Part shown: piece after piece, positions 1 to 8,632 of the stretch | Layout: the number at the start of each line of letters is the position of its first letter | Position numbering within the stretch: position 1 is the first letter of the stretch | Assembly: GCA_012960105.1 (NCBI GenBank) | Contig: DUBV01000015.1 | Location: 1-37,449 of the forward strand | Direction of reading: 5' to 3' | Length of the DNA: 37,449 bases | Source of the DNA: Thiotrichaceae bacterium | GTDB taxonomy: Bacteria > Pseudomonadota > Gammaproteobacteria > Eutrophobiales > Eutrophobiaceae | The notes under the pieces: generated by a model | Told to the model about the DNA's origin: nothing | What the model saw: the letters and a program-made list of their open reading frames with translations, nothing else | Databases searched by the model: none | Program-made: the position numbers and the translations under genes

Positions 1-20
1 CGAAGTATTGGAGCTTAAAA

Positions 21-70
21 GTGTAACCCATGTGCCTGTACTTTTTTGTTACCTATGTCCCTGTTCGTAC
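21..70. repeat. degenerate tandem direct repeat, possible IS end
   Basis: Two imperfect direct copies lie at about 21-41 (GTGTAACCCATGTGCCTGTAC without its last base fits 21-40) and 48-70 (GTTACCTATGTCCCTG onward). They share the pattern GTnACCyATGTsCCTGt...GTAC. From memory, tandem motifs of this style occur at the ends of some IS21- and IS481-type insertion sequences, so this may be the end or relic of one. No transposase is visible in the window, so the link is weak. Confidence 0.3.
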
Positions 71-83
71 ACACCCCAAATGT

Positions 84-209
84 CTTGCCCTAACGGGTAC
101 CCTCGGTATTATTTTATTTCTTTCGGCGCGCGCATACGGACTCCTGTCCTAATGCGCTTTCGCTACAACCCTGTAGCTCAGCCGAGAAATAAAATAATAC
201 CTCGGCAAG
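84..209. repeat. large nested inverted repeat (cruciform-forming)
   Basis: A 17-bp perfect inverted repeat pairs 105-121 with 185-201 (GGTATTATTTTATTTCT and its complement). It continues inward as CGGC (124-127) with GCCG (181-184) after a two-base bulge, and outward as CTTGCC (84-89) with GGCAAG (204-209). The 53-base loop holds two smaller hairpins: GCGCAT/ATGCGC around an inner GGAC/GTCC, and CTACA/TGTAG. A 97-codon open frame runs through the structure but resembles no protein. No integron-type GTTRRRY ends are visible. Stretch 1-278 contains nothing else I can support. Confidence 0.65.
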
Positions 210-278
210 TCATAAGGGGATTAACGTCCGCCATACAAGCAAAGTACACAGTGCTGAGTCCAGCGCGTAGTGCAGTTG

Positions 279-941
279 TTAAGCAGATAGTACCCTTTTA
301 ATCATAGCGGTTGGATCCGTATCGGAAGCTGTCCAATCGGCTATACTTGGGTGGGTTGGAACTATAACTTTTATGCCACTTGAGCCTTGATATGCTCGAC
401 TACGCCAACGGCGATTATTAGTTTCAATAAATTCATCTATTTGTTTATTCGCGCCTACGATTTTACGAACAATATCTCCGGCTGTATTTCCGAAACAGAG
501 TATGGCCTTTGGCTCCAATTCTTCTAGGATTGCTTGATGGAAAGGCCAGCATTCATCAGCTAGTTGCCGTAGCTCATGCTTAATATTACTTTCTCTTCTT
601 GATCGCTGGAAGATAACATTACTTGCGGGAACTTTTCCTGCTTGATAGCCGAGTTTATTGAACAGATGTAATACTCTAGGTTGCATGCTCCAAGTTCCAG
701 GAACTGAATCCTTCCAAGATTCATCACGGTAAGCCGACCAATTATCTGGCTCATTTTGCAATACTTTTTTTGTATGCCACGCGATAGTCTCACTAGCCTG
801 CTCATCTGGGTCACCTCCCGGATTGATACCCAGAATATATAAGTCTGCTTTGTTGGAGAACGCATCTCTTCCAGAATAAAAGACGGAACCAGATTTTCTT
901 AAAAGTGTTGATGGAATATTTTTTGAAAATTCTTCAATCAT
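279..941 (-). CDS. uracil-DNA glycosylase superfamily protein
   Basis: This 220-residue protein has the two hallmark motifs of the uracil-DNA glycosylase fold. LGINPGGDP at residues 37-45 is the GxNPG-type water-activating loop, and THPS near residues 196-199 is the HPS-type minor-groove loop. Enzymes of this fold remove uracil or other damaged bases from DNA. The motifs do not match classical Ung (GQDPYH), so it belongs with the more divergent families and its substrate cannot be named. The start is an ATG with no strong ribosome binding site. It ends the minus-strand block beside the 84-209 inverted repeat and is separated from rsmJ by about 190 bp of AT-rich sequence with no gene. Confidence 0.75.
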   Translation of the reverse strand: MIEEFSKNIPSTLLRKSGSVFYSGRDAFSNKADLYILGINPGGDPDEQASETIAWHTKKVLQNEPDNWSAYRDESWKDSVPGTWSMQPRVLHLFNKLGYQAGKVPASNVIFQRSRRESNIKHELRQLADECWPFHQAILEELEPKAILCFGNTAGDIVRKIVGANKQIDEFIETNNRRWRSRAYQGSSGIKVIVPTHPSIADWTASDTDPTAMIKRVLSA

Positions 942-1132
942 AAAGTGATCTTAAAATTATCTTTTGGTTTAAGTATTGAATTTTGAATTTAAATGTAAAC
1001 GGTTTGCTCTTTCGAATAGATTGTAGCTGTGTTTGATATCTATTAATACGTTTGCCCATTCAAATATATTTTCCTAAGAAAAATATTCTGTGAATGTTTA
1101 CTTATTAAGTAAATAGAAGTTTATAACGTCAG

Positions 1133-1918
1133 CTACACATAAATATTAAAGTGCGCTGATTTGCCTTCTATTTGAAAGCTTGGTTTTGGTTCGATGTCTT
1201 TGGTTTTTTTGCCGGGTCTTTTTACGACTACTCGATGTTTTGCGCATAGGCGTGCTGCAGAAAATAATTCATCAAAGTCTTCATCTATTCCTAATGCTTG
1301 TTGTAGTAGTGAGATATCTTTTTTGACTTTAGCACTCTTGGTTCTAGCTGGGAACATGGGGTCTAGGTAGATGACATCAGGCTTATCTTGTTTTCCGCTA
1401 ATAATTATTTCTAGATAATCTTTTGCATCAATGTTGATTAATGTCATTTTATTTATAATCTTAATAACATCTTCATCTGCACTTTCTAATCCGCGGCGAA
1501 AACCGTCTTCAAGTAAAGCATGGATTATCGGTGAACGTTCTAGCAATGTAACAGTACAACCTAGGCTTGCCAGTATAAATGCGTCTTTGCCTAAACCTGC
1601 TGTAGTATCAAGTACTGTGGGGGACTTTAATTTATTAAGGCCTATGGCTTTGGCTATGCCTTGAGATTTACCTGAAGTTAAACGGCGGTGTGTTAGTCCA
1701 GCATCTAAGAAGTCTACTCGGGTTGGTGCAGCAGTATCTTGTTTTGTATTTAAATTATTAGTTAATAAACTTAAACCTTGTTGGTCTAAGCGTAATATAT
1801 GTGAGTAATCCTCAGTGATAATTGCATCTTGTCCATGCACAATATCAGAGTTTAGTGTTTCAATCAGTTCTTGTGTTTGAGAGCTATCTTGTTCACAAAG
1901 TTGAATGATGAGTTTCAT
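1133..1918 (-). CDS. rsmJ: 16S rRNA (guanine-1516-N2)-methyltransferase RsmJ
   Basis: RsmJ (formerly YhiQ) uses S-adenosylmethionine to methylate N2 of G1516 in 16S rRNA of the small ribosomal subunit. The 261-residue length fits the family. Recognisable segments are the central THRRLTSGKSQGIAKA region, the SAM-binding LDTTAGLGKDAFILASLG loop, and the catalytic-type motif YLDPMFPAR (DPMF in place of the DPPY of other N-methyltransferases). The start is an ATG with no upstream overlap, about 40 bp after the end of der. It is cytoplasmic, and its job has no obvious link to its neighbours beyond shared ribosome biogenesis with Der. Confidence 0.93.
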   Translation of the reverse strand: MKLIIQLCEQDSSQTQELIETLNSDIVHGQDAIITEDYSHILRLDQQGLSLLTNNLNTKQDTAAPTRVDFLDAGLTHRRLTSGKSQGIAKAIGLNKLKSPTVLDTTAGLGKDAFILASLGCTVTLLERSPIIHALLEDGFRRGLESADEDVIKIINKMTLINIDAKDYLEIIISGKQDKPDVIYLDPMFPARTKSAKVKKDISLLQQALGIDEDFDELFSAARLCAKHRVVVKRPGKKTKDIEPKPSFQIEGKSAHFNIYV

Positions 1919-1960
1919 TATTTAAACAGAAGGTTTAAATTTTAGGCGTTATGAAAATAC

Positions 1961-3367
1961 TTATCTTTTCTTCACAAATTTCATTAAACGTTTACGTTTA
2001 TTAATTTGTCTTTTGGTTAATTCATTTTTCTTATCTTTATACGGATTGTCACCACCTCGGAAATCAATTAATACAGTGGTGCCTACGAGACGTAATTTTT
2101 TGCGGAATATTTTTGTCAGATAACGTCGATATGAATCAGGTACCCGGTCTATTTGATTGCCGTGAATAATGACGCGGATTGGGTTGGTGCCACCGATATG
2201 TGCATAGCGTAATTTTATACGACGGTTATTTACCAATTGCGGTGGGTTTTTATTAACAGCGTATTCAAGGATATCGGTCATGTCTGAAGTCGAGACAGCG
2301 ATATCCAGTGATTTTTCTATTTTATTGACGCTCTTAAATATGTCGCCAACGCCAGTGCCATGTAGTGCTGAGATATCATGGTGTACTGCGTAATCAACAA
2401 ATACAAATTTTCTATCGAGTTGTGCCTTTACTCTTTCTTTATCGGCTGCGGGTATACCATCGACTTTATTAATGATGATGATGACGGATTTGCCGCTGTC
2501 TTCGATCATGCCTAATAAAGTACTGTCTTGATCGGTAACGCCTTCGGTGGCATCAAGTACCAGTATAATTATTGTTGCCGCTTCAATCGCTTCGAATGCT
2601 TTCAGTATGCTGAATTTTTCGATGACATCATGAACCTTACTTTTTCTACGTACACCCGCGGTATCGATTAGAATGTAATCTTTGCCATTTTTTTGAAACG
2701 GTACTTTTATACTGTCGCGCGTCGTACCGGGCATATCAAACGTTAGTACGCGTTCTTCACCGATCATTCTATTTACAAGAGTTGATTTACCAACATTGGG
2801 TCTACCGAGTACCGATATGGTAATACCATCGATGTCTTCTTCTGTTTCTTCTTCTGTCTCGGGAATAGCTTCAGCAATTGTATCGAGTAATGTGTTAACA
2901 CCATCACCACGTTTGGCAGAGATTGGTAATACAGAATCCAAACCCAGGCAATAAAAGTCGCTCATTGTTTGAGTGGCTTGATCGGGTTCAAAACCTTCTA
3001 CTTTATTAACAGCCAGAAAAATTGGTTTATCTAATTTTCGAAATTGAGTTATCAATGTTTCATCGACATTGGTAAGACCTGTACGTCCATCAACAATCCA
3101 GACCAGTACTGAAGCTTCACTTGCTGCTAGCATGGCTTGTTCTGTCATTAAGTCAGCAACATCTTTGCTGTCATGATCTTCTTCGCCAAGACCACCCGTA
3201 TCGATGACGATAAATACGCGAGATCCGTGACGAGTCGTGCCGTACTGACGATCACGAGTTACACCCGGACGATCTGCAACCAAAGCATCACGACTTGATG
3301 TAAGACGATTAAATAGAGTTGATTTGCCAACATTGGGACGACCAACGATGGCGATTACTGGTTTCAT
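1961..3367 (-). CDS. der: ribosome biogenesis GTPase Der (EngA)
   Basis: Der is an essential GTPase with two G domains in tandem plus a C-terminal KH-like domain, and it acts in maturation of the 50S subunit. The 468 residues show both P-loops (GRPNVGKST at about 9-17 and 188-196), both switch regions (DRPGVTRD and DMPGTTRD), DTGG/DTAG G3 motifs and a lysine/arginine-rich C-terminal tail ending in FVKKR. The first G4 motif reads NKVE (121-124) instead of NKxD, while the second is canonical NKVD. It follows bamB with about 48 bp between them, the order seen in other gammaproteobacteria. Confidence 0.97.
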   Translation of the reverse strand: MKPVIAIVGRPNVGKSTLFNRLTSSRDALVADRPGVTRDRQYGTTRHGSRVFIVIDTGGLGEEDHDSKDVADLMTEQAMLAASEASVLVWIVDGRTGLTNVDETLITQFRKLDKPIFLAVNKVEGFEPDQATQTMSDFYCLGLDSVLPISAKRGDGVNTLLDTIAEAIPETEEETEEDIDGITISVLGRPNVGKSTLVNRMIGEERVLTFDMPGTTRDSIKVPFQKNGKDYILIDTAGVRRKSKVHDVIEKFSILKAFEAIEAATIIILVLDATEGVTDQDSTLLGMIEDSGKSVIIIINKVDGIPAADKERVKAQLDRKFVFVDYAVHHDISALHGTGVGDIFKSVNKIEKSLDIAVSTSDMTDILEYAVNKNPPQLVNNRRIKLRYAHIGGTNPIRVIIHGNQIDRVPDSYRRYLTKIFRKKLRLVGTTVLIDFRGGDNPYKDKKNELTKRQINKRKRLMKFVKKR

Positions 3368-3415
3368 AAGGTGTTTAGCTGTTGCTTAGTGAGTTCATAA
3401 GTAATGTTGAGAAGA

Positions 3416-4819
3416 TTACTCCTCTTCATCATCACCTGTGAATATATCGATGAAGCTTCCAAATAGAGAGCTTTCTTCTTCTGCTTCTTCAGGAGTGTCT
3501 GTATTTTCGGTTTCAGAAACTTCTACTTCCGTAGTTTCATCTGTTGAAGCTTGTTCCTCTTCTTCTGTTGCCGGAGCAATGGTTTCTTCAACAATAACTT
3601 CTTTTTCAGCTACTGGTGCTACCGTGAAATCTTCAGGCTCTATGCCTTCGTAAATAAAGGCTGATAGTGTGCCGCCACTTGAGTAAGCAAAGAGTATATT
3701 ATTTTCAACGATAGGCTGAGTCAGGATAGCTGCCTTGTCTATTTGTGTGCGCGCACTAATATCACCGGTTTCTTTATCTAACCAATGTAAGTAACCTTCA
3801 AAATCACCTACGACTATTCTATCTCCTAAGATGGCAGGGCCGGTTATATGTCTGTGGGTTAGTTTCTCTTGTTTCCAGATAGATGTTCCTGAGAAGCGAT
3901 CTAATGCCCAAACATTACCTATCTCATCGGTGACATATAGATTTTTGGCGTCGGCGCTGAGTTCAGCATGGGAAGAAATATCTCGTTGCCAAAGTATCTG
4001 TCCATTTTCTAATGATAGAGCTGCAACGTTGGCCTGAAAGGTTGTGATATAAATTGCATCACCAACGATTAATGGTTGAGCATCGATATCAACCATGCGT
4101 TCAAGTTCGCTACGTCCTCTTGAGACAGCAGCTTTAGTTTCCCAAACTAATTTTCCCGTTTTAAGCTCGAGAGCAGAGATACGGCCTCCATCGAAGCCAG
4201 CGATAATTATGCCGTTGGCAATAACCGGCGTACTGGTTCCGCGCAGTGTTAAAGCAGGAACGGTACGATCATAAATCCAGATACGTTCGCCAGTTGTGGC
4301 ATCGAGTGCGAAGATTTTGCCATCGATGGTTCTGACGACGACGACACCATCTGATTCTCTTGGTGAAGAAAGGATTTCACTTGATACTTTTGAACGCCAG
4401 ACTTCATCCCCGTTTTCGGTTGATAGACTGAGAACATCACCTTCGTCTGTACCGACCATGACCAGATTTTCATCCGCTCCTGGTCCACCGGTAATAGATA
4501 AATCACTATCTTCACGCCAGACATTTTTACCTGTCTTTGCGTAAAGTGCAGCAATATTGCCGCGAGTATCGGCAATAAAGATTTTATCATTGAGAATAGC
4601 GGGAACGAGTTTGATAAATAACTCATTAGTACCGTCAACTACATCACGTGACCACAGTTCATCAAGACGAGTCGTTTCTGTAAAATCAACTAGTGCTGAA
4701 GGCGGTATTGAGTTATCAACGCCGGCGCCCATAAATCCGTCGAACACTTTTTTAGCTCCACAGCCAAAGCAGGTCGATAGAGTAAGTAGTAGGACAAAAA
4801 CACGTAGTTCGGCAACCAT
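3416..4819 (-). CDS. bamB: outer membrane assembly lipoprotein BamB
   Basis: BamB is the beta-propeller lipoprotein of the BAM complex, which inserts beta-barrel proteins into the outer membrane. Repeated PQQ-like blades are visible (patterns such as LYAKTGKNVWRED, ALDATTGERIWIYD, ALELKTGKLVWETK). I chose the ATG at 4819 because it gives a compact signal peptide (MVAELRVFVLLLTLSTCFGC) ending in a lipobox-like stretch, though that box is not canonical. A longer frame starts from TTG at 4858 and overlaps yfgM. After the propeller come about 75 residues rich in Glu, Thr and Ser, ending GDDEEE. E. coli BamB (392 residues) lacks such a tail. Confidence 0.92.
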   Translation of the reverse strand: MVAELRVFVLLLTLSTCFGCGAKKVFDGFMGAGVDNSIPPSALVDFTETTRLDELWSRDVVDGTNELFIKLVPAILNDKIFIADTRGNIAALYAKTGKNVWREDSDLSITGGPGADENLVMVGTDEGDVLSLSTENGDEVWRSKVSSEILSSPRESDGVVVVRTIDGKIFALDATTGERIWIYDRTVPALTLRGTSTPVIANGIIIAGFDGGRISALELKTGKLVWETKAAVSRGRSELERMVDIDAQPLIVGDAIYITTFQANVAALSLENGQILWQRDISSHAELSADAKNLYVTDEIGNVWALDRFSGTSIWKQEKLTHRHITGPAILGDRIVVGDFEGYLHWLDKETGDISARTQIDKAAILTQPIVENNILFAYSSGGTLSAFIYEGIEPEDFTVAPVAEKEVIVEETIAPATEEEEQASTDETTEVEVSETENTDTPEEAEEESSLFGSFIDIFTGDDEEE

Positions 4820-4835
4820 TATTGCTAAATAGCCT

Positions 4836-5468
4836 CTATATTCTGCCCAAATCATCAAGCTTCATTTGCAGGATTGATTGCTCGCCTTCAGCGGCAGCGG
4901 TATTCGCTAATGCTTTTTGGTAGGCTTGTCTTGCTTCTGCAATTTTTTCTTGTTTGACGAAGATATCACCACGTAATTCTTCATATCGAGCAAAGAAGTC
5001 TCCCTGCGTAATAATATTGAGAGTTTTTTCTGCCATATCCAGTTTATCTGCAGCGATTAATACGCGAGCTAGACGTAATCGCGCTACGTGCTTGAATTCC
5101 GCTTGTGAATTATTTTCCATTACCCAGCGTAAATGCGTTTCTGCTAGGTCTAGATCGCCAGTTTCAGCAGCTAATTTGGCTAACATCAGCTTAGCAAATG
5201 TAGCATAGGAGCTAGATTCATAGCCTTCAATAATGCGGTTTGCGTAAACACCTACATTTTCAGAATCGTTAGCGCGAGATGCAACCAACATTTGCTCATA
5301 TAGCATTGATGCTGCCTCGGCTTCTTGTGCGACATGATTATTGTAGCCACGTAGGCCAAATATCGCTGAAAGACCAACTACGATACCGGCAATAATAAAT
5401 TTGCCGTTTTCTTTCCACCATTTTTTCAGGGCTTCAGCTTGTTCTTCATCTGTTTTGTACTCACTCAC
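4836..5468 (-). CDS. yfgM: YfgM-like periplasmic chaperone, membrane-anchored TPR protein
   Basis: YfgM is an inner-membrane protein with a large periplasmic TPR domain. In E. coli it associates with the SecYEG translocon and PpiD to help secreted proteins fold. This 210-residue protein has a short acidic cytoplasmic N-terminus (TDEEQAEALKKWWKENG), one membrane helix at about residues 24-40, then TPR-like helices to the C-terminus. It starts at a GTG. It lies between hisS and bamB exactly as in E. coli and Pseudomonas, which supports the name more strongly than sequence alone. Confidence 0.9.
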   Translation of the reverse strand: MSEYKTDEEQAEALKKWWKENGKFIIAGIVVGLSAIFGLRGYNNHVAQEAEAASMLYEQMLVASRANDSENVGVYANRIIEGYESSSYATFAKLMLAKLAAETGDLDLAETHLRWVMENNSQAEFKHVARLRLARVLIAADKLDMAEKTLNIITQGDFFARYEELRGDIFVKQEKIAEARQAYQKALANTAAAEGEQSILQMKLDDLGRI

Positions 5469-5553
5469 TTCTCTTTTCTCTCCCGAAGGTGCATTTAAAA
5501 ATGCGCCTTACTCATTTTAAATATGTGAAATTATTGTCCACAAAAGGGCGCAC

Positions 5554-5581
5554 ATTATAACGTGGGTTTTACGTTTGTTTA
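5554..5581 (-). promoter_or_regulatory. putative sigma-70 promoter for yfgM-bamB-der
   Basis: On the minus strand a perfect TATAAT (5554-5559) sits 16 bp downstream of TAAACA (5576-5581, 4 of 6 matches to TTGACA), in the 126-bp gap between hisS and yfgM. A small hairpin (GGCGCATT with AATGCACC) follows in the presumed leader, then a purine-rich ribosome binding site. Confidence 0.5.
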
Positions 5582-5594
5582 GCCTTATAACACG

Positions 5595-6881
5595 CTATTT
5601 TGATGGAATTACTCGAATCGAGAGCGTTGTGCCCAGGAAATTCGCTAATTCTGGCCATTTAATTACCGTTTGTGCTTCTTCACTGCGCAAATACTTGATT
5701 GTCAGCTGGTTATTCTCAAGTTCATCTTCACCTAAAATTACAGCAAGCTCAGCTCCTGACTTATCGGCTTTCTTAAACTGGCTCTTAAAACTGCCGCCAC
5801 CACAATGGCTGAGAATACGAATACCAGGTAGTTGATTACGTATTTGTTCTGCTAGTAATAGACCCGGCTTTACAGCTTGTTCTCCGGAAATCAGTAAATA
5901 AATATGCGGCATGTGTGTATTAGGCGTATTTTCAAAATTTGCTAATTCTACTAAACGTTCAAGGCCTATGGCGAAACCCACCGCTGGCGTCGATGAGGCA
6001 CCATGATGTTCAACCAGGCCATCATAACGGCCACCTGCACAAACAGTACTTTGAGCACCGAGTTCGTTGCTAATCCATTCAAATACAGTTTTCCCATAAT
6101 AATCCAGACCGCGGACCAATCTTGGGTTTACTGTGTACTGAACATCGGCACCGTCTAGTATTTCTCTTAAGCCGGCAAAATGATCGGCAGATTCGTTATC
6201 AAGATGCTCATCCAGTGTTGGCGCAGCCTTGATTAAGGATGCCATATCTCTGTTTTTGCTATCGAGTATGCGCAAGGGATTCTGTGCTAGCCTGACCAAG
6301 CTATCTTCATCAAGTTGATCTTTATGAGCTGAAAAATAATCAACTAATATGCTTCTGTATTTTAAGCGCGACTCAGCAGTACCGAGCGAATTGATCTCCA
6401 GACTAAGGCCATTAATGTTTAATACTTGCCATATTCGTGCGCACATAAGGATTTGTTCGGCATCAATATCAGGGCCATTAAATCCAAAGGCTTCGATACC
6501 TATTTGATGAAATTGTCGTTGCCTGCCTTTTTGTGGTCGCTCATGACGAAACATCGGGCCGGTATACCAAAGTCGTTGTGTTTGGTTATGAAACAAGCCG
6601 TGTTCGATTCCGGCGCGTACACAGCCTGCAGTTCCTTCTGGTCTTAAGGTTAGGCTACTGTCATTACGATCATCGAAGCTATACATTTCCTTGGAAACAA
6701 TATCGGTATTATCGCCGATGGAACGTGTAAACAATTCAGTTTTTTCAACGATAGGCAGTCGAATTTCCTGATACGAATATTGGTTCAGGATATTTTTTAT
6801 GGATTTTTCCATAAACTGCCAACGCGGTGTGTCATGCATAAGAATATCGTGCATACCACGAACCGCCTGTAACTTAGCCAT
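5595..6881 (-). CDS. hisS: histidyl-tRNA synthetase
   Basis: HisRS is a class II aminoacyl-tRNA synthetase that charges tRNA-His in the cytoplasm. The 428-residue protein starts MAKLQAVRGMHDI, typical of bacterial HisRS. It contains motif 2 (around MFRHERPQKGRQRQFHQIG), the histidine-specific loops LVRGLDYYGKTVFEW and CAGGRYDGLV, motif 3 (VGFAIGLERL) and a C-terminal anticodon-binding domain. GAGGA precedes the ATG at good spacing. Only 29 bp separate it from rodZ, where related bacteria carry ispG. Confidence 0.97.
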   Translation of the reverse strand: MAKLQAVRGMHDILMHDTPRWQFMEKSIKNILNQYSYQEIRLPIVEKTELFTRSIGDNTDIVSKEMYSFDDRNDSSLTLRPEGTAGCVRAGIEHGLFHNQTQRLWYTGPMFRHERPQKGRQRQFHQIGIEAFGFNGPDIDAEQILMCARIWQVLNINGLSLEINSLGTAESRLKYRSILVDYFSAHKDQLDEDSLVRLAQNPLRILDSKNRDMASLIKAAPTLDEHLDNESADHFAGLREILDGADVQYTVNPRLVRGLDYYGKTVFEWISNELGAQSTVCAGGRYDGLVEHHGASSTPAVGFAIGLERLVELANFENTPNTHMPHIYLLISGEQAVKPGLLLAEQIRNQLPGIRILSHCGGGSFKSQFKKADKSGAELAVILGEDELENNQLTIKYLRSEEAQTVIKWPELANFLGTTLSIRVIPSK

Positions 6882-6910
6882 CTACAAGTCCTCTAAATTA
6901 TGGAAAATTT

Positions 6911-7846
6911 TTACTCGGGAAGAATAAAGTGAGCAACGCTACCATTGGAATGCGGCGCAATATCAAAAGGTTTGCCGTTAAATTTAATAGTGACACCAGC
7001 TGAAAAACCCAGTAATACGGTGATTGGTGCCGTGCCATTTATACTATATTGTCTTCCAGCTCGAGCGAGATCATGAAACAGACGATTGTCATTTGCATCT
7101 TGTATCTCTATCCAGGAGTCACTGGTTAATGTCATTTCAATTTTATCTGGCCCATAGCCTCTAACAGATAAAGGTGAATTCTCAGTTGTTGTTTCTTCAG
7201 GCGTTGCTTCTGTTGATGATGATTCAACGGCAGTCATTTCATCGATAGCCGTTATTATCTCAAGCTCATTGTTTTGTTCAAAAGGTTCAGCGGCTGTAGA
7301 TTCTTCGTTGTCTTTTTCGGCAATATTATTTGGTGACTGCCATGACTCAGGGTGGTTTATTACCGAGTATGTAACATCAGTGCCATTAATATTTGTAGGA
7401 GTATTCGCTTGTTCAGCGTCTGTTCGATTATCAACAACAAAATTACTTTGATACCAGATAAGAAGTAATAGTACGAGTCCTAAAGTTATAAAGTAGGTAA
7501 ACGCCTTAACAGGTTTGTCGTTACTGCTGATTTGTGATGGTGGTTTTACTTCAGGGAGTATTTCGGGTGGCGGTGGTGGTGAATCAGAATTATAGAGCTT
7601 GATCACTTCATCAGCATCGGCACCAACAACTTTGGCGTAACTACGTAAATAACCTCTCACATAAATAGCGGCAGGCATCCCTTCGGAACTATCATTTTCG
7701 ATAGCTTCAATGATCTTAACGTCTAGATGAATTCGCGTAGCGATTTCCTCTATCGAGAGTTTTTGTTTCTCTCGTTGCGAATGCAGCATTTGTCCGGGAG
7801 TTGCAAACATATCGCCGTTGCTATTATTTTTAGAGGTGTCAGACAT
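6911..7846 (-). CDS. rodZ: cytoskeletal protein RodZ
   Basis: RodZ links the MreB cytoskeleton to the cell-wall elongation machinery and helps set rod shape. The 311 residues show an N-terminal helix-turn-helix domain (about 15-85, including LSIEEIATRIHLDVKIIEAIE), a proline-rich stretch, one membrane helix at about 116-132, a periplasmic linker rich in Glu, Thr and Asn, and a C-terminal beta domain of DUF4115 type (from about residue 228). The gap to pilW is 3 bp, so the two are probably translated from one message. Confidence 0.92.
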   Translation of the reverse strand: MSDTSKNNSNGDMFATPGQMLHSQREKQKLSIEEIATRIHLDVKIIEAIENDSSEGMPAAIYVRGYLRSYAKVVGADADEVIKLYNSDSPPPPPEILPEVKPPSQISSNDKPVKAFTYFITLGLVLLLLIWYQSNFVVDNRTDAEQANTPTNINGTDVTYSVINHPESWQSPNNIAEKDNEESTAAEPFEQNNELEIITAIDEMTAVESSSTEATPEETTTENSPLSVRGYGPDKIEMTLTSDSWIEIQDANDNRLFHDLARAGRQYSINGTAPITVLLGFSAGVTIKFNGKPFDIAPHSNGSVAHFILPE

Positions 7847-7849
7847 TAT

Positions 7850-8632
7850 CTAGTTGTTTGACTCCAGTAATATCGCTGTTTCATTCGAATCAGGAAAGGT
7901 ATTTTTTAATAATAATGCATAACTCGAAACAGTATCTTTATCACCGAGCTCGCGTTCAATCTGTATACCTAACCACAGACTACGCGCTGTATGACGCGAC
8001 ACTTGTTGATAGCGTTGTATATAAGCTCTGGCAGAAAGGTAATTAAAATCATCCAGTGTTAACTCACACATTTTTATTAGCGCTTGTGGTACTTGGGGAT
8101 TGATATTCAATGCCTGTTGAAAATATTCTTTTGCTTCTTCTTTTTGCTTATTGCTATAAAGACATAAGCCTATATTGGTAATTGCAATTTCAGGTGTTCG
8201 ATAGAGTGGGTTATTCGCGGCTTTTAAGAAAGTCTTTTTGGCTTCTTTTAGACGATCTTGCTGGCATAGAAAACTACCATAATTATTCAGGCTTGATGAA
8301 TCATTGCTGTCTAGACTCAAAGCTCGCTTAAAACTTTTTTCAGCCTTTTTGGTATCGCCGATACGTTGATAGAGCAGACCAAATACATTATATGTTGCTG
8401 GATGCTCTGGGTCAGCTTCACGCGCTTTTTCCAGCTTATTTAAAGCATCGTTGTAATCACCTCGCTTTAAATAGGCGATGGCTAGATTAAGGTTTGCAGA
8501 AGCGACTTCATTGGTTACGTGAGTTGGGCGAATATTTCCGTTTGATGATGATCGAGTCTGAGCCGGATTACAGGCAGTAAGCATCATGGCTGTGATTAGC
8601 AGTAGAAAAATATGTAGATTATATTTTTTCAT
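7850..8632 (-). CDS. pilW: type IV pilus biogenesis lipoprotein PilW/PilF
   Basis: PilW (PilF in Pseudomonas) is an outer-membrane lipoprotein needed for multimerisation of the PilQ secretin of type IV pili. The 260 residues begin with a lipoprotein signal peptide whose lipobox is LTAC (cysteine at about residue 21). About six TPR repeats follow, for example NLAIAYLKRGDYNDALNKLE and TYNVFGLLYQRIGDTKKAE. The ATG overlaps the end of rlmN at a single base (8632), indicating translational coupling. Position between rlmN and rodZ matches other gammaproteobacteria. It implies that pilus genes exist elsewhere in this genome. Confidence 0.92.
   Translation of the reverse strand: MKKYNLHIFLLLITAMMLTACNPAQTRSSSNGNIRPTHVTNEVASANLNLAIAYLKRGDYNDALNKLEKAREADPEHPATYNVFGLLYQRIGDTKKAEKSFKRALSLDSNDSSSLNNYGSFLCQQDRLKEAKKTFLKAANNPLYRTPEIAITNIGLCLYSNKQKEEAKEYFQQALNINPQVPQALIKMCELTLDDFNYLSARAYIQRYQQVSRHTARSLWLGIQIERELGDKDTVSSYALLLKNTFPDSNETAILLESNN

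Noticed and set aside
84-209. Integron attC site
   Set aside because: The size and folding are suggestive, but no GTTRRRY/RYYYAAC core pair is present at the ends and no integrase or cassette array is visible.
8-301. A 97-codon open frame on the plus strand
   Set aside because: It runs through the nested inverted repeat, has no ribosome binding site or recognisable domain, and overlaps the end of the glycosylase gene on the other strand.
1097-1113. Short palindrome TTTACTTA-T-TAAGTAAA after rsmJ
   Set aside because: It is AT-rich and only 8 bp per arm, without a following T-run, so chance is a sufficient explanation and it is not a convincing terminator.
4249-4638. 129-codon frame on the minus strand inside bamB
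   Set aside because: It is a different frame of the same strand within clear BamB propeller repeats and shows no family pattern.
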